Source: Pyrocephalus nanus (lineage: Eukaryota > Chordata > Aves > Passeriformes > Tyrannidae). Taken from it: a DNA stretch of 64,000 bases. The DNA lies in the NCBI GenBank assembly GCA_038380795.1, contig CM076263.1:14374709-14438708 (forward strand), given 5' to 3'. Below are positions 26,701 to 38,700 of this stretch, one piece after another; position 1 is the stretch's first letter; each line of letters begins with the position of its first letter. Under the pieces are notes generated by a model. It worked only from the letters and a program-made list of their open reading frames with translations, did no database searches and had not been told where the DNA came from. Position numbers and translations under genes: made by a program.

Positions 26701-29700
26701 TGCTGTTTTCTGTTACTGTAGGAGGTATCGAATCCAGTTAGGGTTACCTTCCGTTGTTCCCCAACTAACCCTTTTGCTCCCACACCATTCAAGGTTTGTC
26801 TTGATTTCCGTCAGTGGGTCCTACTGTATATGTGCTCTACATTTGTACATGGCCTGTGATACCTTCCAGAGTACTGCTTCTTCCTCTGCCTGTGCCTTCA
26901 TTTTTTCAAGCTCCGGACTTGCTGCCATTTTCAGTATTTGCTTGGCTGTGATCAGAGTGACGCTGGTAGCTGAACTGCTTCATGCACTCTCTGATGCTTT
27001 GCATTTTAAATGAAATACTGTGCTGTGGCACACTGAAAGTATTTCATAAGTTAAAGTATTTTAGGATTTCTGTGTGTTGCCCGATTCAGGGAGCAAAAGT
27101 CTTATGTGTGTGTAAACTGTGGGGCCTATTCCTGCTTCTGGCTGTGCACATGTGTCAGATTGAGTTTTGGAGGCAGGATATGTTTCCCTCCACACAAATG
27201 CTTTTAACCCTTCCCGCAAAGGAGCCTTGCTTTTACTTTCATTTCAGCATTTCCTTCAGAAATGTTCAGATTTAGGTACATGTGTACAAAAGTACAGAAA
27301 GAAGCATTTTTTGTCAATCAGATTATGGTGGCTGCAGTTAATAAATGCTAATCTGTCAGGATGTGGCCATACATCCATACCTTAGAGATCTTCCAGAGGT
27401 CTTGACCAATATTTTGTTCCTGTTTTTAGTCATGTTTTCTTTAATTTTGCTGTTCTTGGACACTGCCATTTGCAATGAATACCTCTAAATTAATATGTTA
27501 ATTTTGGTTTTAAAACACAGAGACTACTGTAAGGTTTGCTGATCTGGTTTGCTCTCACTCTTGCTATCAGTTTGCATAGCAAGGTTGTAGTAGCTGTGGG
27601 ACTATGGGATGGCTTTTATCATATTTTTTCCCATGTCCAGCTGAAGGGGGGCGTGGTAGAGCAGCTGTGGTGGGCAGCTGGTCAGCCCACCACAACACTA
27701 TTTCCTCATTTTTTCAGTATATTATGTAGCTTTCTAGTTAAACTCCGGGAAGCACTCTTCTAGAATTAATCTCCCTTTCACCCCTCCTTGATATGTGGAG
27801 GTATGTTACAACTTTTCTTTATGGTGGACACATGAATTTCTGATTGTGAAAAATTACTCTGAAAGTTATTAGATAGTGTTTCCAACCTACTCTCGTTCTG
27901 ATGGGTGACAATGTCTTTGCTAGAATTTTGCTGCTTCAGTTTAGAGATGCCATGTATCATCTCAGCAGGATGACATTGTCTTAGATTGGAAGCATGAGAC
28001 AAGATGACTAAAGATATGAAAAGTCATGTAGCATTTATATGCATTTTTAATGAAGATTATTAGTTTGAGTGTTATATGAGAACTTCCCACACTTTCAGCT
28101 TTTAATGACATCTTAGTTAAGTTCCTAGAACAAGTTCCTAAATGAAAAGAAAATGTTTTGAAGCAGAATGAGAGAAACTGAAATGGCATTTGCAGTTTCT
28201 TTAAAGCTTTCATTTTCACTGAGAGATGTGAGCTTTCTTGAATCTCAATATGACTACATTGGTAGCTTCCTAAGTTTTTCAACACCTTCAATTTGGAAGG
28301 TGTATTTTGTTTTTCATTTCACTGTTGCCTTTGATGAAGAAATTGCCTTATGTTTTTGGCACCTAGAGACGTAATCTGAAATACTGAATTTAGACTTTTG
28401 CTAATGGAAGTAGTGAAAGCTGAAATGATGAGAACAGGACTATGAAGCTAGGGCAACACACCTGAAAATTCTACTGTTGGAAAAATAATTTGTTCTTTAA
28501 TAGTTGGTCTTTTAAAGTTTTTGTTGCTCACATCAATAGCTGATCTTCCAGTATCAAAGTCTCTTGGGCATGCATAAGCTTCATAATTACGATATCCAGA
28601 CACAAGTTTCTTGCTTAGATGTTTACTCTAAGCAAGACAAAATCATACAAATTACAAACACTTAGTGAAATCCCTGATCAGAGTCCATATTCCTCAGGGG
28701 AGATTACTTGAATGGAGGCTTACCAGATTGTGGATTTGGGTGTTAAACCATGACATTGCAGTAGTCGTGTGTTTATACTTTGTAACTTTTTGTGAATATG
28801 AATAGACCACATCAAGACTAAAAGTATTTGTCTCTTGTGGTTTAATCTGTATCTTTGTTTGATCTCCTCTGTGCAGCTTATAGGAAACTAGTAAAACAAG
28901 ACTGAAAAAGTCCAGTCACTCTAGATTTCATCAATTATCTTCTGTTTCATTTTGGTTTTTAATTGTCCTTTCAGTTAATATGCCAGTTATTTTCTTTTTC
29001 CTGGAGGTATTTTTGAAAGCACACAATTTTTCGTTCTTTTTCTCTTTCCTTGTATTTGGCTTCCAAAGCATATGATAGGAAGAAATTATATGCAAGGGCT
29101 ATTAAAAATCAAAAGAGGTATAAGTCTTTTGCAATTAGAACATTAAAAAAAAAAAATCACTTGAGTATTTTTAAGAGACTTTTTCTGAAATACAATGTGG
29201 CACATAAAACTTTACTGAATTGGGCTTTTATTGTGAGTTTTGTTTGTTTCCAAATACATTTTGGAGTGATGTTATCTCTTACCTTGCCTGGTGTTTGTTT
29301 TTATGATCTCTTTCAGCCTTTCAGTGTCGTGTTATTAAATTAGAGTTTCAGTTGCTTGGTATTTAAACTTCAAAGCCATAGTCATTACCATTTTGATGTT
29401 TTTATATACTAGTTTGCCCTACACAGAGTCTGCATTTTCTTAGCCACTGCATTTTTCTTATTCTCCACAGGCATTTGGTCAGTCCGATGTAGAAACAGAA
29501 AAGACTTCGCTTTGTAATTTGCCTCTGCCTCCTCCATCAGCATTTTCAGGAATGGGCTGTGATGTTGCACAGTCATCCAGAGTACCAGAAGATGTGGAGA
29601 AGGAGGATGAGTTTGGTTACAGTTGGAGTAAGTTTATCCTTTGTGATAATGTTTGAAATCCTCAGTGTTAGAATAGCACTGCATAAGATATGGGAATAGG

Positions 29701-32700
29701 GGCATCCAGTTTGAACTGCTTCTTTGTCATGTGCTTCGTGGTCTGGATGTTAAGTGTTGCTGCTTTAGTTGTGCTTGGTCAGATGCTCATCGTAAAATAT
29801 GAAACACATTTTTTCTTCATCATTGCACTGCAGTCTTTGTTTTCCTCCATAGTCCAAGTTCACTGATTAATGTGTAGTACTACTTGAAGAATTTCATTAT
29901 ACTCCTGTTAACTGATGGCAGTGATTAATGTGATAGTTTGTTTTACCTGAAGGTGTTACTGGAGAGAATATTACTGCTCTTAATGCATGAAAAATTTTGT
30001 TTTAAGAAAAGTTTTAATGTTTTCTGAAGTTATAAGGAAAACAGGAAAGATTATGGTAAATCACCTAAGGCTTAGCTTAAAAGAAGATGTGGTTTACACT
30101 GAAAATTTTCTCATCCAGTTTGTGATTTTTCTGTCAGATACTGCCCACTGGACACTGATCTTGACTCTAGGTAACTTGTGAAACTTTCTAATCCAACCTC
30201 TGCTGCCCACACTTTTACATTTAGAAAAGATCGTACAGCGCTATGGAAATCTACCGGGGGAGCTACACATGATTGAGCTGGAAAAAGGAAGAACAGGTCT
30301 GGGACTTAGTCTTGCTGGTAACAAAGACCGATCCAGGATGAGTGTCTTTATAGTGGGAATTGATCCAAATGGAGCAGCTGGAAAAGATGGCAGGTTACAG
30401 ATTGCAGATGAGTTGCTAGAGGTGAGTTATTTCAATTTATACTGAAACCCAAACATACTGATTTAAAATGCATTAAGATACTGGATTCTTGCTGCAATAT
30501 GGGTGTTCTTCAGTGGGCTTTGAAATCCCCAATTTATCCAGTGTATCACTATGCTACCAGATTTTCCTTCTGATATATGCCAACTAGTTGCAGTTTTTCT
30601 GGTTATAGTAGTGCTAAATAAAAGTGTGTTTGTGTATTTAAAATGGAAAAAAAAGGGGGAAACAACAGTTTTGGGTTTATGGAGACATACAGAAGGGCAG
30701 TGAGTTGCAGACCATGAAAAAATACTAAAATCCTTTAGTCCATGTGTCTGTGGAGTGCTCCAGGTGTCTGTAATTACTTCTCTAGTTATAAAAGTGTGGA
30801 GTGACCAAACCACTAAATATGCAGATAAAATTTCCAATAGGTAGATGAGCATAAATGATATTTCTGAGATGATTTACAAGTATTTCTCTGATGCTTCTTA
30901 AAGTGTTGGTGTTTCCTGGTTCCTCTCTGACACACAAAAGTACATTCCATTCTGCCGCCGAATCTAGTTTAAAACTCTGCTAAATGTACCAGTGTTCAGA
31001 CTTCTATGTATAAAGTGCCTTGCTCAGGGATTCAGAGTGCCTGACATTCAATAAATAATAGCAATCTCATTGCTGGATATAAGCAATTCAATATTTGTTA
31101 TGGTTAGAGTTTCCCATGGCCCTGCTTTATCACCACATCAGTCATAAAGTGATCAGTGGCAAGTGAAAATAGATGATGTGCCAGGTCAACCCAGTATAAT
31201 TCAGAGAATGACATTTTCAGCACTGTGACAATGTTAGTTTGAAATCAAACTGTAGTGAATATTTTTACTGGAAGAAGGGAGTGAAAGCAGGACACAGCAT
31301 ACTCTCTTATTTTAATACAGTTGCTGCTTTAGCAAGTGATGTGGAGTGAATGATTTTTTTTTTTAAGGTTAAAAATTAGTTTAAATCTAAGTAGTTAAAA
31401 TATTTTGATAAAAAATTGCTACCTTTCTTTAGATAAATGGGCAAATACTTTATGGAAGGACTCATCAGAATGCTTCCTCAATAATCAAATGCACACCATC
31501 TAAAGTAAAAGTGATCTTTATCAGGTAAGTTCTGGTTAAAGGTTTGGCTAAAAACATTTCTTTTTTAATGTGCTCAAGTTTTTTGTGGTTGTTTGTTTGT
31601 TTGTTTGTTTGTTTTAATTTGGTAAGGAATGTGTGCTTTTGATCACAATTAGTAATTGTTAAATATGCCCTGGAGTTTTCTGTTTTGATACTTGTATTGT
31701 TAGAACGAGAAATCAAGTAAAATAAAGCACTAGGCTTCAACTTGTCCTTAGAAATATGGTGCCCTACTACTGCCTTCTTATTACAATCTTTAACTGAATC
31801 TGTTGCAGAAATAAAGATGCAGTAAATCAGATGGCTGTTTGCCCTGCAAAGTCAGTAGAGGCTTCACAGAGTACCTCAGGGACTCTTCAACATCAAGAGG
31901 TAAAGTAAATATTTATTTTTCTTATTTGACCAAGATACTAACATTGTTCTGGATAGAGTAGTGCTCTGTCTGCCTAGAATATACCATAAAAGAGAATGAA
32001 ATCAAATAGAAAAGCAAATGAGATTTCAGTAAGGCTACTAAGTTTATTACAGCTGTGCTCAATTTTGTTTCATTTTATATTCTTCTATACTGTGAAGTAA
32101 CTCTGATATTCCCATTGATAGGGTTATAGAAGTTTAAATTAATCTAGAAAATGATCAGACTTCACTTTAAGTGTTTGTCTGCTACTTTATTTTGATGCAA
32201 AATATTGGATATAGTTGCTTACAACTTACTTGTTGCTTACTTAATTTTCTTTTAGACTGATGCAAGTGTTGCAAACTCTAGTGCTTTTTCTGACTTGAGT
32301 TCATGTAAAAACATTCAGTATGTGGAACTCCCTAAGGTATGTGATGAAAATTAAATTTATATCAGTCCCACTTGTATTCACTAGCCTGCATCTTTTTAAT
32401 GGAGTCCTTCTTATGGCAAACAAAATGTGTCTCTCGGAAGTTAGAGCAGTGATTTCTAGAGGTCTTCTCTATCTGTAAATGGACCCCAAAGTTTTCCTCA
32501 CATAATAACTATTCTTGAGTCATGGGTTGCTTTAACTTCACATAAATTTGCCAATTTGCTCTATGTCTCTGGAAGAAGACTTCTCTTGTTCTGTTTGAAA
32601 AACTTTTAGTAGTTTCTCAGGTAAAAACGTTGCCTCAGTTATTCAAAATAACAACTGAATTGCAATTGACCTTTTAAGTTTCTAAGAAGTGGGTTTGAAT

Positions 32701-35700
32701 TTAGAAGTGTTTCAGACATGTCTTGGTAGTGAGTGTACTGTTTGTTGGCTGGTGGAATCTATTTCAGAAATAGATTAGTTTAAAACAAAAATATTGATGG
32801 ATTGTGAAAAACCAAACTTTTGTTATGTTAGCAGGCTTCACTAGTCTTTAGTGAATGTATTTAAACATTTTGATATACGCAGTATTTGACCATTTGCATT
32901 TTCTGTTTGCCCTAGGATCAAGGAGGCTTTGGCATTGCCATTAGTGAAGAAGACACAATTAATGGAGTAGTTATTAAGAGCTTAACAGATCATGGTGCAG
33001 CAGCAAAGGTATGAGAATACTTAAAATTCAATTAGGGAATGAAAAATGTTTTTTAGAGTAGGATCAAGAGCTCATATTTTTTATTCTATGTTTTTTCCAG
33101 GATGGACGAATCAAAGTTGGTGATCAGATTCTGGCAGTGGATGATGAAATTGTTGTGGGATATCCTGTGGAAAAGGTGCTTGTGAAGTGTCAGGAATGTT
33201 GCAGAAATCACACCGCTTAACATAGGAGTGATTGTGTCTTAAACCAGCAGGGTTTTCATGACTGTGCTCTGGCTTATCTTTCAAAGCTGGCTAAAGAAGC
33301 AAAGATCTGCAGGCATTATCTGGATAAGCAAACTACTGCAGAATAAGCTAAAGTCTAAATTTAAAGCTCAGCTGTTATTTTACATTCATGCACTACATGA
33401 ATCATCTATCTCTGTGCTAAAAATGTGATTTTATTTTCTCTGTGGTTCAGACTTGATGACTAAGAGGCACTTAGTTGTGCAATAAAAACCATGAACTATT
33501 GCTCAGTAACGACTCTGCATAGCTACTCCACTTTAAAAGTATTAGAACTAATAAATTTAATATGTGTAAATTTACATGGGCCAGTTGTGTCAGTGGTAAA
33601 TCAGGTCATGAACTGTGCTTATCCAAGGGGACTGTTTGCAGTAACAGCCTCATTATATTCCAGGCCTGGTATTTCAGCCCTTTGGAGAAACATATCTCTG
33701 TCCCTAAATAACAAGATTTATTTCTAACTTCTAGCTCTGCACACTCAGTCTGGATTCCGTAATGAATCAAGGAGGTGTTTTTCTAGCACTTGCCTTGCTA
33801 CCAAGAAAACTGATTCTTTAGGCATGAGTACATTACTTTCTGTTTGTTAAAGGGCAATTAGGAGAGCATCAATCTTACTCTCTGATGCACTACTATCTCT
33901 GAAGCAGTAAATAAGTAAATGACATTGAAGTAGTCTGTAGGCAAGTAGTTAAACTTTGGAAGAACAGAGAGATGGAGTAAGTAGTTTCTGAAAATAGTTT
34001 TACTGAAATGTAAAGTATCAGGAGGATGTGGTGTCTTTTTTGTAAGATGGTAATTGATTTTGAAGATTTTTCAGTATCTCTTTAAACTAGATTTTGTGTT
34101 ACACCCTGGTGTCCTTCTCTCCCTCCCATAGTTCAGGTAATACTTTTGAATATTCCTTCCAGGATGGCAGTAGCACATTTCTTTAAGATGTTGTGATATT
34201 GACTTCTGTGAGATCAGAACTGAGCTCCATCCAGCATGAAAAGGCACTACTAGTTTTCTGTTTTTCCAATAATTGCTATAAGTAGAGTATTTGGTTCAGA
34301 GAGGACACTGAAAGTCTGCCTCGTTCTTGTCTGATATAGTTTGGCAAAGTTTTGTGGAGAAAAGTTTCTCAGAAAAAAACACCAGTATTTGTCTTTGTTC
34401 CTTGCCAAGAAAACCTGCAGGATTGTATCTGGTAGCTCCAGTTTACAGAACAGTTATTCTTCTTTCTTTTTGGTTTGTAACTGAACAATCCAGTTACACT
34501 CTTCATCAGCTTTTCTTTTTTCGTTCAGTTTATAAGTCTTTTGAAGACATCCAAAAGTACAGTGAGGCTTACAATCAACTCAGTAGAAATGGATAACCTG
34601 ACTGCAGCACCAGTCCCTTCCAGCACTGCCCCAGCAGAGAAGAGGAATATGCAGCCCCCAGCAACTATTCCTGCTTCCAGCTCACCAGAACCAGAAGCAG
34701 TCAAAAGTAATGTTTTCCTTGTGTGCTTATCTTCACTGAGGTTGTGGTGTTAAAATGAATACCCATCTTGTAAATTTCCTCCTTTTATATGCACTCAGCT
34801 GTCTTGTGAGTTGCATTTTCTAATTACTTTCAAATTACATGTTCATCTAAATGAAGCATTGTGCCACCATCCTGGAGACCTACCTTATAGTTTCCCTCTA
34901 GCCTGTTGTAGAGGCGGGAGAATGGAGGGATCTTCTCCTCCCTGCCAAATGCTTTGCAGCAGGTGCCTCATGATTGTCTGGAACTAAGTGAGAGGCATTC
35001 CTTAAAATGAGGGACAAAAGTCATGTCATTTTTCCTAGGGAAAGGGGATGGTTGAGACTGTCTTGCCATTTATAAGTAGCCGCGTTTGACTCATTTAGAG
35101 TGGACAGTCAAGATGTTCCTGATGGATGAGGGTTATTGGTTAAGCAACACAATTCTAAGAAGTTAATAACTCTAGTAATACACACATCATACAGATATTT
35201 AAATTAAATTCTATCCTAAATAGAATGTGTTGTGTACAATATCTTCTTTTTCTGTCCAGACTATGACCCAGGTACTTGATGGCATAAAACCAGGACAGTT
35301 GCAAATAAAACTATAGGATAGTACTTGTCTGAGGGGAAGGGAGAGTTGGCAGCATCACTCTCTGGGGGTCAGCTGTTGCTGTGCAGCTGTCAATGAGCCC
35401 TAAAAAATGCTGGTTTAAAGTCACTTTTCTAATACTGAGCCTTCTTACTGCAACCAGGATGTTTAATTGTTGTTTTAGACACAAGCAGATCTTCAACTCC
35501 AGCCATGTTAGCCTCTGACCCAGCTACTTGTCCCATCATTCCTGGATGTGAAACAACCATTGATATCTCCAAAGGGCGGACTGGTCTTGGTCTGAGCATT
35601 GTTGGAGGAGCAGACACTTTGCTGGTTGGTTGGAAAAATATGTGTGTCTTTCAAGTGAAATGACAGTAATGAAATTAAAGTGTCTGATAGAAGAGATTTT

Positions 35701-38700
35701 TTCGTCATTTGTTTCTATAGTGTTTATAGAAAGACACAAAAGAAACCGGTTCAGGGAAAAAATAAAAAAAGAAAAAAGGACTACTGAAATTGAAAGTTTA
35801 AATGAGCTTCCTAAATATTTTGATTCATAAACTTCTTAGATATTTTTTCTTATATATTTTTTCATCATACATCTGACTTTTATTGATAATATTGATAAAT
35901 TATTGATTAAATTAATAAATTACAGTTGGAATTTTCAGTTGCTCATGTTTCAAAATGGGACATTTTGTCTTGCAACATGCAATTTTTTTTTTTATTTTTT
36001 TTTTTGTCCACAGGGAGCAATCATTATCCATGAAGTATATGAAGAAGGAGCAGCATCTAAAGATGGGAGATTGTGGGCTGGGGATCAGATACTAGAGGTA
36101 TGGTGATTCGTTTGGTGGCTGTAGTGGATTGACCCTGGTTGTATGCCAGGTACCCACCAAAGCTGCAACTGGACAGGGGAGAGAAAATACAACAAAGGAT
36201 TCATGAGCTAAGGACCAGGAGGGATCACTTACTGATCACCATCATAGGCAAAACAGACTCAGAGTTGGGATACTAATTAAATTTATTACAAACAGAGTCA
36301 GAGCAAGAGAATGAGAAGTAAAAGAAACCTTAAAAACACCTTACTTCCACCCCTCCCTCTTTCCAAGTTCTACCTCCTCCCCTACAGTGGCAGAAGGAGA
36401 CAGGAATGGGGGTTAACAGTAAGTTGTTGTTTCTGCCATTGCTCAGGGAGCTCCCTGTGGGACCTCTCCAACAGGAGAGTTCTTCATGAACTTCTTCATG
36501 AATTTCTCCAGTGTGAGTCCATCCCACAGGCAACAGTTCTTCATGAACTGCTGCCATGTGGATCATTTTTCCATGGGGTGAGTGCAGTGTCCTTCAGGCA
36601 CAGGCTGCTCCAGTGTGGGCCCCCCACAAGTCCCACCAGGAAAATCTCCAGCATGGGTTCCTCTCTCCATGGGTGACTGCTAGGCCCCTACTCCAGCATG
36701 GGCCTTCCACAGGGTCACAGCCTCCTTCAGGCATCCACCTGCTCTGGCATGGGCTCCTCCACAGGCTGCAGGTGGATTTCTGCACCCTGATGGTTCTCCA
36801 TGGGCTGCAGGGGCACAGCTGCCTCACCATGGTCTGCAGGGGAACCTCAGCCTGGAGCACCTCTCCACCTTCCCTCTCCACTGACCTTGGTGTCTTCAGA
36901 GTTGTTCACATGTTCTTACTCTGCTCTTCTCTGTCTGAAATTTTCATCTGCGCAAAACTTTTTTTCCTTGTTAAATATGTTATCGCAGAGGTGTTATTGT
37001 CGTTTGTGATGACTTGGCCTTGGCCAGTGGTGGGTCCATCCTGGAGCCAGCTGTTACTGGTTCCAGACATGGACAAAGTTTCTGTCAGCTTCTCACAGGA
37101 GCCACTCCTGCAGCCCCATCCCCCCTACCAAAACCTGGCCACACAAACCCAATACAGCCGCTTTTGTTGCTAGAAGGTCTGTTCTGTTTGTCTGTTGGAA
37201 AGTCCTACACAATTTACCATTGTATGCTTTCACTGCAGGTGAATGGAATTGACCTCAGGAATGCCACACATGATGAAGCCATAAATGTCCTCCGACAGAC
37301 TCCCCAAAAAGTTCGTCTAACTGTGTACAGAGATGAGGCCCAGTACAAGGAGGAAGACATGTATGATGTGCTTAATATAGAGCTTCAGAAGAAGCCTGGC
37401 AAAGGCCTTGGGCTGAGTATTGTTGGGAAAAGGTAAGTAATGCACCTGGAGAGTCAATGTCTGGAACTTGCTGGTCATGCTCACGCTGTGGTCTGTTGTG
37501 GCCTGGTGCTCAGATTCCACAGGCTTGAAGGCCAAACATGTCATTCTTGTACCTAAGCTCATTGGACTTTCCGAAAGGAACTAGCCTGTTGTTACTCAGA
37601 AAAATGAGACAGTGTTTATTGTCTTCCCCATAAAAATGCTGTAATGCAAAATCCATGTGTGTATTTGCAGAAATGATACAGGCGTGTTTGTGTCAGACAT
37701 CGTCAAAGGAGGAATAGCAGATACAGATGGGAGATTGATGCAAGGAGACCAGATATTGACAGTGAATGGAGAAGATGTCCGAAATGCTAACCAGGAAGCT
37801 GTTGCAGCTTTGCTAAAGGTATTGTGAAAAGAGAAGAGAATAGTGAAAAATTGAGGTCCAGATTTTATGAAAGCTTCAATTTTATTCAGGCTGAGTTCAG
37901 ACTGTTAATGTGATGTCAGTGAGGTGAGCTGTGGATTCAGATTTAAGCTTCCTGAAATCTAGAGCATTCAGATTTTGGTACTTTGCCTGATGAAAATGGG
38001 AGTACTGGTGGTAGAGAATGCCATATGTTTATAGGGCAATAGAAGACCATTACCTAGAACAATCTGAAATTAACACTGTATTTTCTTCAGCAAATTTATA
38101 TGGTTAACTATCTCACAATTTTGGAAGGATACATAGAACTGACTTTAAATGACTGACAATTCATCAGAGTAGTTGTGCCAAAAGTGATTACTTTCATAGT
38201 TCATTTACAAGGGCCTGTAGTGATAGGACAAGGGGGAATGGTTTTAAACTGAGAGTAAGTTTAAATTAAATATTAGGAAGATAATTCTTTGCTGTGAGGG
38301 TGGTCAGGCATTTGAATAGGTTGCCCAGAGAAGCTGTGGATGCCCCATCCCTGGAAGTGTTCAAGGCCAGGGTGGATGGGGCTGTGGGCAACCTGGTGTA
38401 GTGGAAGATGTTCCTGCCCAAGGCAGGAGGGGTAGGAACTGGATGGTCTTCACAGTTCCTTGCCACCCAAACAATTCTATGATTCTACAGTTCTATGATT
38501 CCTAATACCTGATAATGCTAATCTTCTTTTATGTGTATGCCTGTGTATGTCCAGTGCCACCTTACGTCCATTAAATACTACAACACGTTTCTCAGTGACC
38601 AAGGCATTTAGTAAAAGAAATTGCTTTCTCATAGTTTACTGAAGTAGACTTCTATCTACAGCTCTTGGAATCAGAATCTCTATTTTCAATAGATTTTGTG

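Noticed and set aside
26669..27013. 114-codon open frame on the + strand in an MPDZ intron
   Set aside because: It is Cys/Ser/Leu-rich with no domain. It has no splice sites in matching phase and no mammalian MPDZ counterpart at this position.
27384..27412. agagatcttccagaggtctt resembling part of a CR1 3' end
   Set aside because: The match is short, with no upstream CR1 body and no ATTCTATGA tail. It could be chance or a badly decayed copy.
30463..30852. 129-codon open frame on the - strand
   Set aside because: It is wholly within an MPDZ intron, has no recognisable domain, promoter or splice context, and fits chance in AT-rich DNA.
36556..37173. 205-codon open frame on the + strand, the longest in the window
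   Set aside because: It lies almost entirely inside the LTR, on the strand opposite to its apparent transcription. It is Trp/Pro/Leu-rich from GC bias and has no domain.
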